A DNA stretch of 64,000 nucleotides, taken from the NCBI GenBank assembly GCA_022453515.1, contig JAJNNY010000005.1, positions 310,001-374,000 of the forward strand. Direction: 5' to 3'. A program made the translations under genes and the position numbers. This document shows, one piece after another, positions 25,203 through 35,667 of this stretch. The notes under the pieces are model-generated. The model had not been told where the DNA came from. It ran no database searches and saw nothing but the letters and a program-made list of their open reading frames with translations. Each line of letters begins with the position of its first letter. Position 1 is the first letter of the stretch. This stretch comes from Astrocystis sublimbata. Its lineage: Eukaryota; Ascomycota; Sordariomycetes; Xylariales; Xylariaceae.

Positions 25203-28108
25203 GCGATTCCTGCAGGATCTGTACTATCGCAGAGCGTCTTTTTCCCTCGTCTGCTTCCCCTATACCATGTATTCATAGTACATACTGTATGTACCCATAC
25301 CTGCCACACCAACTTGTTGCGCATCTTCATCAACACGAATAGTAAACAGTGTTAGCACACTGTCACGAATTTTGACGACTCTTTCGATAGATATGTATCT
25401 CTATATATCCCAATGAACCTTTCACAGAGAGTTGAAATGTGACACGACATTAAGCATGTGTCAGACAAACATTAAATCCATGTGCGCTAGGAGGCAATAC
25501 TTTTATGTTCAGCTGACGTTACTGGTGAATGGTGCTGACTACCACGGCATCGTGCCTTGCGTCAAACGCCCACATGAAGCGTCCGCCTTTCCCCGCTAGC
25601 ATATGCCTCGTGCGTCTCCTGTTCCACGCATCAGTTCGAAGTTACTCTGCAATACCGATCATTCCGACCCATGCTTGCTCGGTATTATGGAAAGGGATGA
25701 GCTACCCAAGTTCGTAGTACGCTAATTATAGGAACTTCTTTCGTGCACACCATCTTCAACTCATCGCTCAGGACCCAAGTGACCGGTGTTTCGCAAGCCT
25801 GCGAATACAGACGATAATTACTGAAGAAAAGTGCAGGGCACAAGCCATGATTGGGAGGTGAACCTAGCACTACAAAACCCTACCATGCACACGCACGTCC
25901 AATACTGCATTGCAAGAGCAATCCTTACACCTGAAGAGGGAAGTGCTTGATAGCGCGTGCCCTGGATTTGGCCAGAATCATCTTTGCCTTGCAGCATATG
26001 AGGGAGCCACCGGTCAGGACGACGACAGAAGAATGCGATTGTAGAGCGCAGCTAGTCATATTAACTTATCGCATTTGGCTGATGGGTTTTAAAAGGTCCC
26101 GTCGTGCGGTTCTCAGACCCCTCTCGTGGAATGAGCATGGAGAATCGGTTGGCCAGGGTCCAGAGTCCGTATGACACAATCTTGACAACCCCGACCTACC
26201 TGCGGCAAGCCGCGTTCTCTGGGGGGGATTGTATATCACAAACTGTGAAAGAAAAAGCGATAGGTGGGATTCTCGATAGCGAATAGTCAAGAGAGGAAGG
26301 AATCCAAAAAGCGGCAACTTTTAGCGAACGCATCATCTGTCTTGGTTCACTACTAATCATCTAGTGTTGACGCAAGTCGCATGTCTTCGGCCTGTAAATC
26401 AATATGAACGGCCGAATAAGCCACGTTAATTCGTATTGCACGAAGGGTGCAATGACAATTATACCCCGTTAGCCAGAGATCCCGAATCTGTTGCGCGTGT
26501 ATATTGAAGTGTGTAATCCTCCAGCCACTTGACTACTTTGGTAGCCTTGCTTGCACGAACATGTTCGCATATCCTAGATCTAAACAGGCTCATTTATTTT
26601 CTGGGGACCTTCACGGTGAATCTTCTCCGGCTTGCAGAGCATAATTATCCGACGTCCTCATGACTTTTGCATATGTTGTATAACGAAATTTGGGCGTGTC
26701 CCTAAAAGCCCACAACCATGTCGGAGGCTGCAGATATAATGTCCGCTCAGCTTATCATATGCAGTCAAACAACATGTCTAAGAAATAGGCATCAATCTCG
26801 AACTTTAAGATGAGCACAATATTGGGAAAAGACGTCATGATTCGTAAATAGTGTCTTTCTTCTCCTTATAGGAACTCTAAGCTGCGGTCTCACACGTGCT
26901 CTCTCGCAAGTTGGAAACGAGCTCTGCTCAATGAATGTGTGCTTTTACATATAGATCTAACGTTACGAGATCGATAGTAGTCAAAATCAGAAGGCCAATC
27001 TCAATAGGCTATAATACTATTTACAGCTAGTAGAAATGAATTTAAATACGAAGGATTTCGTCAATGCCCCTCCAAGTCCAACTCTTTCGCAGGTCCACCC
27101 CGAGCCGGCGCTGTAGATTGCAAGGACTACCTATTTAAGTAAGTAGTTAGGTGGTCACCTGGCCAGGATAGCCCTGATAAATAGAAATAGACCGAGCTGC
27201 CTACCTCTAAGTAGATACTAAGTGTATGAACTCTGTCAACCAACTGAATATCATTGCTATCCAAACCTCGTAAACGGAGACGGGTCTTTCCGCTTGTTCA
27301 ACGACTCGGCCGCACGGCATATCGATGAAAAGCCTTCCGAAGCTGTTTTGCATGTGAAAACAGCCAATGGGGATATGAACTTATCGTAGGCCCTTGGCGC
27401 TCCCGGAATAACTCTCAATTGAGCTCTGCATGTTGCCAAGCTCCCGTCGCCTTCGTCGTTGACTCGTTGTATCTTCCGTGAGTCTTTCATTCTTGACACA
27501 ACATAAGTTGCCAACACCGGACACTTTTCGCATCAAAAATTCAGCAAAGGGGGGGGGAGCAACCTGCCCAATGAATTTCTGCAAATTAACGCAAGAGCAT
27601 GGTGGTGTGTACGCGTCCCATGTGAGCCTTTTGACTGGGGCTGTTTTCGAATTTGATCCTGGTTCAAACGGGATGCCAGAACCGACACGGCTGGCTGCAG
27701 CGGGCGACTTTACGTTCACGAATGCCCCCGGGTTGTTCTTGGATGGTTGATCGAATAATATCACCTTGAAGTAACGGCTTAGTAACTCTCGGAAGGCGGA
27801 CAACGCTGATTACGTGTCGTGGAACTAGATACAAGTCTTCGGCAACATATGCAGCGCGGATGGAGAGATGAAAATGGCGCTTCGGATCTCGCCGCTCTTT
27901 CATATGGTTTCTAGGATGAGCTCCGGTGGGGTTCAAGAACTTGGAGTGTGCATATACACAAAGTTCAAGTCGACAACTGGACATTGTTCATAATGACTAA
28001 GGCTTATTCAACTACACGGGATTCCCTCGGACTCCGGACCATGCGTGCAGCCGGGTGGGCATCCAGTAAGAAGATCGACTTTCAGTTTTGTTTCTAGGAA
28101 ATATCTTG
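25203..28108. other. Intergenic, partly AT-rich, nothing recognised
   Basis: About 2.9 kb between convergent genes. Roughly 26330-27060 is visibly AT-rich. Frames at 27381-27803 and 27664-27984 (minus) and 27478-27750 (plus) overlap each other and have no recognised motif; they could be decayed remnants. No inverted repeats or transposase motifs were seen. Confidence 0.45.
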
Positions 28109-29516
28109 CTAGAGAGCCATGTTCTCCATGCAGCTGATAAAATCAAAACCGAGACCATCCTCTTGATCTTTTGCATTCTTTTCCCTGTTTTCTTTCCGGG
28201 AGGAAACTGTAGCCTCTCTATCGACTGGCTTGTAGCGAAGCGCCGTCTTCCTAACACGGAGTGTGCGTCCGCATTTGAGAGCTTTTTGGTCATTTTCCCG
28301 TATGAATTTGTCCCGTTCATCTTCGTTACTGAGACATACATAATATCTGCGACATCGGCGGCCTTTATTTAGTCGGCTCACACCTTGAATAGTATATTTG
28401 CTGAAGAACTGCTCGACCTTGATTGGGGTGCGGATCTCAGAACCGAATTCTCCATTGTCCATCATGCCAACCGTAGCACTATATCATTGAAGAATGTCAG
28501 GAATTGCTATTAGGGGGGGGGGGGGGGGGGAGGGGACTTGGACCCAATCGGGATTAAATCTCGGGAGTGGTTGACATCCGCTGCCGATAAAAAGTGTGAC
28601 TTGGAGAGCTTACGACAAGGGGTAAAATCAAATTTGATACTCACCTAGAAATGTGATGCCTTTTAATGAACCTTCTGCCTCTGAGCATTGTCCCCTTTCG
28701 CCTCCTTCTGGCAGCATTTATTGTCATTTTGTATCGTCCCGGATCATGAAACAGCGCTTCTAAACCTAACCTGCACCCAGACATAGGTGTGTGGGCAAGG
28801 CACGTGAAGAGGGCTAGTATGCGAACAGCATCGTTGCTGGCGCGATGTTGAAACTTTCTGGCTTGGAACCCAGATTGGAACGCGAATCCCGCCATGGAAT
28901 CTACCAGGGAAGGCAAATGTGTAGGAATTCCCTGATGGCTTAGATCTTCAGCTAAGCTGTCAACTTCCCATATAATGGGCTGAATGTCAACCCAGGCCGA
29001 TATGTATTGGATGACAGCAGACACCTGCTGCAACAGTACGTTGAACTCGGCACCCATTGCGAAACCAATCAAGGTGAGGTGTCGAGTCTGTGATAATCCC
29101 CTGGCATATTCAATGAACTCGATCATTTTCGCCTCGGCTGAAGTGCTCTCAATTTTCTGATTGGCGGCCCTTTGATCTCGACACGCCAAACGCTCTCTTC
29201 TCCGCCATGAACTTCTTCTCAGATTTGAGTTTCGGATGGTGGGAGAATCGATCTCCAGGCAACAGAAAAAGACACTGTGGTGCCTCGCGAAGTTTTGGAT
29301 GTTAGTAGGCCTTTCATGGCATACCGAGGGCAAATATGCCATGCCGATGTCTGTGATAAGTCCATCTGGATTAGATTCGATGTCGAAAGAAACATATGTG
29401 GTGGGTGTCTGCAAGTGGCCTTTGAGTGCTGCAAAGTCACAGATTCTGCTCTCCCATAATGACTTGTTTTTCTTATAGTAGGCCCACGCTGGGATCTTCG
29501 TAGCTCGGCGCGTCAT
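28109..29516 (-). CDS. Gfd2-type DEDDh nuclease-like protein with RRM-like tail
   Basis: The two-exon model (29516-28645 and 28478-28109) encodes 413 residues, starting at ATG 29516. Exon 1 contains a ribonuclease-H-fold domain of the Gfd2/YDR514C type. The first acidic motif is SFDIE with GLITDIGMA behind it, and the third motif is H-R-A-S-N-D. At the second acidic position, where GH...D is usual, the sequence reads IGFAMGAEF, with Glu in place of Asp. Exon 2 contains RRYYVCLSNEDERDKFI followed by GRTLRVRK, which looks like the second half of an RNA-recognition motif. The pair suggests an RNA-directed 3'-5' exonuclease or a non-catalytic RNA binder. The 166-nt intron holds an 18-base G run. 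The DEDDh call is fairly sure; the RRM call is tentative. Confidence 0.7.
28513..28530. repeat. Poly-G homopolymer (18 bases)
   Basis: An uninterrupted run of 18 G, followed by AGGGG, lies inside the intron of the DEDDh-like gene, which reads it as poly-C (pyrimidine tract) on the coding strand. Confidence 0.85.
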
Positions 29517-30675
29517 GCCGAATGCTTAGATATTCGCCGCTGTTGGTGACCGTGACTGTGATATCGCGGTTGTATAAACAATGAATAAGGGTGGGATAAA
29601 GCGATCGTAGTCGGAATCGAAATGAGGCGAGGTGAAACTAGAGGAGGGTCGATCACTTTTCATACCTGGGTAGGTATAGGTAGGTATGTACGTAGCTTTG
29701 CCATCAAGGTAGTAGCTGTATCTCTTCAGGGACGTAAGATAGAAGTGTGAGCTTCTACCATGCCCTAGAACCATCTACGTAGAGCTTAAATTGGTATTAA
29801 GCTTTGAACTCGCATCATACTCCCGGGCTACTGCTAGTTGTCCTGATACTGGTATTAGTGAATGCCCTATGCGGCCAGGTTGCTTGTATTGAGCCCACGG
29901 CGCCGAGCGTAGCCACCTTCTCCATTTTGCACCTTATTTTCGTATAGATGACACGATTTTACTCTATTTCTCTCACACACTTTGCTAGCTACTACCAAAT
30001 GCTACACACCTATATAGAACTCAATGGTATCTACATATTTAGAGGAAGGGGGATTAACTCTAGGGCGAACCAAGGTATTACTAATAGAGGCTGATTTTCC
30101 TTGGATATGGAATGAAAGAGCTATAAATCACCAATTAATCATTCTCAGTATGTGCTGCTAGCGTTCGAATCAACAATTCTTTGATATGGGAAAAGTTGGA
30201 AACAGAGCAATAGGTCTGAGAAGAGGGCCAATGATGATAAAGGGTTAAGAAGTAGTTGCGCAAAGGATACAACATAAGGGGGAAAGGGGACAAGAAGCAC
30301 CACTTGCTCGACCTAGAAGCGAATGAGTGACGAGACTGTAAGCCAGTCGACAGATTTCTCATAACGCTTACTTTGCAAGACACTGAGGTATATAACAACG
30401 ATTAAATGCAACAAGAAAGAGCGTATGTGGACTGTGATGTAAATAATAAGTCCATCTACGTAAGTGGCAGAGCAGATTGAACACCGGGTTTGTCTAGATG
30501 CCGACACATATAGTTCAAGGAACTTCGCCACACTGAATTGGCGATTTCCCAATACCAGTCTTTCAGTGGATAGTAAGCGACCCTCAGTTCTGCTCTCCTT
30601 TCATACCTAGGTAAGGTAGCAGGACAATTCCACCCCTCTACCAATCCACATATACTCAAACAACCTTGGAAGTAA
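29517..30675. other. Intergenic, nothing recognised
   Basis: About 1.2 kb between the DEDDh gene start and the nitronate monooxygenase stop. It has GGTAGGTATAGGTAGGTATG near 29669-29690 and CCTAGGTAAGG near 30606-30616. No gene seen. Confidence 0.5.
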
Positions 30676-31885
30676 TCAGAGCTTACTGCTCATAGTACCA
30701 CCATTCAGATAGGTCCCGCCCAGCTTCAACATAGCAGTCGCCTCCGCGACCATCTCATCGACAATTTCCTTTGCAGGTTGCACCTTCTGGATCAGTCCCG
30801 CGACCTGGCCCATGAGATGCGGGAAGTCCACCTCGATATCCTGCTCCAGGTCGTACTGAATCGGCACAATGCCCTTGTCGCACAGCTCCTTGACCTTGTC
30901 CGGCTGCGCATGCCACTTGGCGATGTACTCGTTCGTGCGCATGCGAAGCGGACGGCCCGAGAGCACGAGCGTGCGCTCCGTCTCGGTGAAGCCGCACTCT
31001 ACGACGCTCTGCTTGTGCGCCTCTGAGCAGTTCGCCTCCTCGGATGCCACGAAGCGCGTCCCGACCCACACGCCCGCGGCGCCTTGCATCAGGCTCGAGG
31101 CCAGGGCTCGTCCGTTGCTGATCCCGCCCGCGGCGACGACGAGGGCGGGCGACCCCTTGAGCATGGGCGGCTTGTACCGCCGCGCGACGTCGACTACGGC
31201 GGGGATCAGGACTGAGTTGGCGATGTCGCCTGTGTGACCGCCCCCTTCGCCCCCCTGGGGGCACACCATGTCGACACCGAGATCTAAGGCTTTCTCGGTG
31301 TGCTTGGGATGGCCGACCATGTTCATTACTACAGGGACGCGGAGTCAGCAAAAATCTTTCCCTTCGGTGTAACAGATAAGATTTTCGTAATCCGCGACCG
31401 TGGTAAGACTCATCCAGGACGGACTCATCGTTTCACTGTAGCAAGAATGAGATTTGTGAGATCAACATACCAAGAATACCAGCCTTATGAAGCCTCTCAA
31501 TGACATCCTTCGGCGGGACGCCCACAGCACTAACAAAGAGCTTCGCACCGCTCTCGATCGTGATGTCGATGAGCTCATCCAGCTTGCCGCCGGTATAGTC
31601 GTGGTTCGTCTTGCGTGCGCTGCCGCCGATCTGGGGCAGCGCGAGGTCCACGCCGAACGGCAGGTCCGGCGATTTGAGATTCGCCTTCATCTCGGCGACG
31701 ATGGACCGGAGCTGGTCCGGGGTGTACATGAAGCCGCCGATGACGCCCAGCCCGCCGGCGTTGGAGACGGCGGCGGCGAGCAGACCGCCGGATGTCCGCG
31801 CCATGCCGGCGAGGATTATGGGGTGCGAGATGCCCAGGAGCTCGCACAGCGGTGTGGTGATGGGGCCTTGGGGTTGGGGCGCCAT
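30676..31885 (-). CDS. Nitronate monooxygenase (2-nitropropane dioxygenase family)
   Basis: The two-exon model (31885-31471 and 31328-30676) encodes 355 residues. It belongs to the FMN-dependent TIM-barrel family that oxidises alkyl nitronates, including propionate 3-nitronate, to carbonyl compounds and nitrite. Visible signatures are ILAGMARTSGGLLAAAVSNA near the N-terminus, GGEGGGHTGD for substrate and FMN contact, and AAGGISNGRAL with GVWVGTRFVAS, the phosphate-binding end of the barrel. All appear intact and the length is normal. There is no targeting signal, so it is probably cytosolic or peroxisomal; the last three residues, SKL, form a canonical type 1 peroxisomal signal. The enzyme likely detoxifies nitronates. 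No co-regulated partner is visible. Confidence 0.92.
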
Positions 31886-32640
31886 TGTTGAGACTGGAGG
31901 TAATTCTGGTGCTTGAGCAAATGAGGATGGTGGATGTAGAATAACAGTGGTTAATCAAGCTCGTGGGTGAGTTGTTCGGCAGACTCGGGCGAGGACTCAA
32001 GTCAATCAATTGAACGAACGCTTCAATTCATCAAATGATCCGTCAATACACGAAAAGCTTCAGAAAAGCAAGAGCGCCTTGGCGTCGTTCAGCTAAGACT
32101 GCATGGGTATTTATAATCAGCAAGGGAGGCGGAAACACGATGAATCAATATGTGTACATGGAAGTGATGAGAGTTTTCATGACCTTGACGTTTGCCCTAG
32201 ATTGTCTGCTTATGTTCATTTATCCACCGTATCTTGCTTGACGATGAGCATACCTCGAATGGACTGATGGTGGGGTTTCTGGGGTGCAGTAGTGCGGAGA
32301 TAGATCGATGCCGAGGCAACTCAGTACAGGATGACAGGGGTGCTCAAGCCCTTGGTTACATCGACGTAAGTAGACACTGAATATGAAGATGACTGGCCGT
32401 TGATGATGGTATAGCAATCCATTGTAGCTATGTTGAAGTTGTCCTTAGTGCCATTCTATTCTTTACCTACCGGTAGGTAGTCTCCTAGGTATAGTAAGTA
32501 CACTGGGGCTTGAAGCTGTAACACTCAGGCAGATCCAAGGCCCTCTCATCGTCTCATATTCCCCGTAAATACATCATGACCGACAACGCCGCGCTTGTAA
32601 TTCTACGTATTTATCCCAAAATCGAAGAAGCAAAAAGATG
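31886..32640. other. Intergenic, nothing recognised
   Basis: About 0.75 kb forming the nitronate monooxygenase promoter and the 3' flank of... the neighbouring minus-strand gene start lies further right, so this is its downstream flank. A palindromic ACCTACCGGTAGGTAG block occurs near 32465-32480. Confidence 0.5.
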
Positions 32641-33951
32641 TTAGCGAAAGTGAGGCAACCGGGCGGGGATGAACGCGTCTTGTGAGCCCGGAGATGCCAA
32701 CGGTACCGGCGTGTGAGCTTCCGCTGGGCTTATAATCTCATCGTCTCCGGCCTCGTCGTCATCATCTGAAACATCGTCTAATATTGCCGAGTTCGGGACC
32801 AGTATGCTGTCAACAGCCACGATTTCCGACTTCGCCTCAGGTACCGATTCAATCCGCAGGTTTTCCCGACTCAGACCCCGACGAAGCGCCATATTAGCCG
32901 CAGCATGTCTCTTTTTCTCTATTGCTTCATCTTCTTCCATTTCCAGCCGTAACTCTTCTCGCTGAAGGTCTTCCAGAGAACGCGCAGGCATCAGTACTGG
33001 GCTTGGCAGGTTGGAACTCGAATCGCGGCCCAACGATATTGATGAAGGCCTTATTGAGTCTATCGTGGCGCCTGATTCGCTTCGTGATATCTTGTAGTTT
33101 GCTCTGCGTTTTCCTTTGCTGCTTTTGGTCCGACTGCTCGAACGATCGTCATGGTCTAATGTGATAGTGAATTCGTCGTCTAGAGGCACGGCATCTTCTT
33201 CTCCTTCTTCATCGCTAGGAAAGAGATCGTGCCGTGACCGATAGGAATCGCTGGTATCGCCGCTGGTGGCTGTATCACTTCGCTTCCTAAACTGCGTTGG
33301 TACGTCTGCGTGCGGTACGTCGTCGTCGTTGGTGCCTAGAAGTGGCTCTCGCTCGCCCTCTCCAGCGTGCTTCATGGACCCCGGGTGTTCCTTTAGATTG
33401 GCTGCGCTAGGTTTGTAGCGTAAGGTTCCTCCAATTTTGAAGGGCAGGCGGCCAAGGAAGCCGAGAGGCGCGGTACTCGGTATGATGGTAGGGTCTTCGT
33501 GGTCGCTACCTCTTCTCCGATTACCCCGTGTGCCATAGCTCATACCGCGAGCTCTAGTCCTCGGTTGTTCATTTATTTCAGCTGTTTGGCCCTTCCGCTT
33601 TCCCGAGCCTGCCACCAGTCGATCCCATTCCTCGGCGCGCCAACCACCCAGCATACCCCCATCCTGTTCACCGAACTCCTCGTCCCAGTCGTCATAGAAA
33701 TCGAAGCTAAACTCGGCCGCGCCGCGTGCTCGCTGGCGTTCTCTCGCTCGCCGAGCCCGATCCTCATGGTCGCCCAGGCAGACCGAGGTGCAGCTGTCCA
33801 AGGCGGAAGTGACGGAGCCGAGGCACGGTGTGATATAGCTATGGCCGAAGCTCCAGATGCCAGCCGCGGCGTTCTCCGTGACGGTTTCGGTGGTTTGCGA
33901 TATTTGATTCCAGCGCTGCCGGAGGCGCGGATCTTCGAGGAAAGTGGTCAT
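32641..33951 (-). CDS. Conserved fungal protein of unknown function
   Basis: A single-exon frame of 436 residues. The first ATG is at 33951; the frame continues upstream only via TTG. The N-terminal 60 residues are ordered-looking (FLEDPRLRQRWNQISQTTETV, then a cysteine-containing TSVCLGDHEDR block). The centre carries LGFLGRLPFKIGGTLRYKPS, which has the look of a conserved motif. The rest is rich in Ser, Asp, Glu and Arg with phosphorylation-like sites, and a charged helix (LQREELRLEMEEDEAIEKK) lies near residue 340. There is no signal peptide or membrane segment. No function is assigned. It is divergent from SAC3, with 1.7 kb between the two starts. Confidence 0.75.
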   Translation of the reverse strand: MTTFLEDPRLRQRWNQISQTTETVTENAAAGIWSFGHSYITPCLGSVTSALDSCTSVCLGDHEDRARRARERQRARGAAEFSFDFYDDWDEEFGEQDGGMLGGWRAEEWDRLVAGSGKRKGQTAEINEQPRTRARGMSYGTRGNRRRGSDHEDPTIIPSTAPLGFLGRLPFKIGGTLRYKPSAANLKEHPGSMKHAGEGEREPLLGTNDDDVPHADVPTQFRKRSDTATSGDTSDSYRSRHDLFPSDEEGEEDAVPLDDEFTITLDHDDRSSSRTKSSKGKRRANYKISRSESGATIDSIRPSSISLGRDSSSNLPSPVLMPARSLEDLQREELRLEMEEDEAIEKKRHAAANMALRRGLSRENLRIESVPEAKSEIVAVDSILVPNSAILDDVSDDDDEAGDDEIISPAEAHTPVPLASPGSQDAFIPARLPHFR

Positions 33952-35667
33952 GCTCGGCGCAGCTGGGGTTGAATATTGCAATGGAGGCAGTGAAGGTGGG
34001 CTTCAATCCGAGGTACCTAGTAAAGGTTGGCCTGGCTGAATCAATCACTGAAGCGATGGCGATCGGGAGGGTATTGTGTGATGGTGGTGGCCCGTTTGTC
34101 GCACTGCGTACCGCCAGATGTCAGCGTTGAAGGCGTGCTGTGCAGCGCTGGCCCGGCAGCGACCATAGGTGGCGCATCTAAAAGAAATTAAAAGCCAGGG
34201 GAGATGGCAGTTTTAAAGTACACGCCAATAGGCATAGGAGGTTGGTCTTGAAAGAGAGTTGCGAAGAAAGGGATTGTGCTTTGGTGAGATGACGATGATG
34301 GTTGGCGCAATCAGCAGAACTTACGGAGTTAGAGGGATTGTAGGCGCGTTACCTACCTAGGTACATAGAGGTATTGCGGTCTGGTGTAGGTACGGTGACA
34401 AGCGGGATTTCAGAGGGTTCCGGGCGTTTGAACGTGGTTCCATAGGGGTGGTTCCAAATGCGCAGGGCTCTCATGCAGGAGCGTAGCATGGTATGAGGTC
34501 CAGGGGATGGATCATGGATGGGGGCGGCCTGGTCTTCAGAGCCGGTGCATGGTGTTGACAGTTGGACCTTGGTGCATCGAAATGCAGGGACTCGGCGACG
34601 AGGAGAGACCGATCACTGTAATGGAGTACTAAGTATTAATACTAATTAATGACATGGGTAAGTAGGTGTGGGTGGTGAGAAACAATCTGTGAGCGACGGG
34701 ATGATTGAGGAGGTTGCGACAATAGGATCAGCGAATGGTCAAATGTGCCCAGGTGCAAGGTGCCCAGGTGGTAAATGAGTTCCGACTATCGCAGGCCAAC
34801 ATGCAGATTTGGTTCAGTAGGCGGATTGGGCTCTAGGGGCTCTAGGGGCTCTAGATACGGGATGACCTCATCCTCTCTGTTTCCCGCCCAAGCAGCAGCT
34901 ACCTCCTCGAGATTGTGTGTCTGACTGCCCAGGGCTTGCGCTTGCCATCAGGATACCCGGCGAGAAGGTACATACGGACCAGGTGAGCTACGACACGTCC
35001 AGAGCACGCTCAAACACTATAGCACAACGGGGCTCAGCTTGGTAGATGGCCCCACCCAGCAGCACCAACATCTGCCGACCCCACCCTTGCCGGCAATGTA
35101 CCCAGGTACCTTGCTAGGTGTCGTGGTCAGCCAAGCCGCAGCCATCCCAGCCCCTCGAGTGAGCGAGCATCTAGCCTCTTTCGGGCCGCGACGAAGCGGT
35201 GAGGCGCGGCAGGGACTGCAAGCTCGCCGGTTGCGAACCACTTTCTTGTCCTGTCCTCGTTACCTACTCGTATGTACCTATCGAGACCGATGCACGCCAG
35301 CATCAGCACAGCACGTGGTCCTGTGTGCTCGTTGTCCCAATCCATACCCGAGTGCTTCACTCAAAGAACTACATGCAGTACTAGGCGAGCGAGGTACTGT
35401 GTATTGCCATACATGCGACCGACCGAATCCGAGCCACCACCTCACCTCGTTCGGCACCCCGTCGCTTGCAATCTCCACGACTCCACGACTCGAATCTACC
35501 ATCACCAACCTAGCCTCGCCCGTCCATCTGCCTTGCAATAGTGATACTGCCACCACCGGCTGCACTCGACAGCGCGCCATCGCCGCAACCCATGATCGCA
35601 TTCATTTGCCTTCTTCCGTCCGCCGCTGCCATATGCGTATCAATGACCACTCTTCGATTCGGACGCG
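33952..35667. other. Divergent promoter region, no gene supported
   Basis: About 1.7 kb between the divergent starts of the unknown protein and SAC3. It contains ACCTACCTAGGTAC near 34351-34364 and a triple GGGGCTCTA tandem near 34832-34855. A 213-codon plus-strand frame (35039-35680) runs into the SAC3 start, but its composition is promoter-like and it shows no domain. Confidence 0.5.

Noticed and set aside
26330..27060. RIP-degraded transposon
   Set aside because: The segment is AT-rich, but no terminal repeats or transposase or reverse-transcriptase motifs were seen; base-composition statistics could not be run.
27381..27984. Possible third exon or separate gene downstream of the DEDDh gene
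   Set aside because: No junction with a family signal was found, and the frame of the upstream gene ends normally at 28109.
33499..33972. 157-codon plus-strand open frame
   Set aside because: Antisense to the N-terminal half of the conserved unknown protein.
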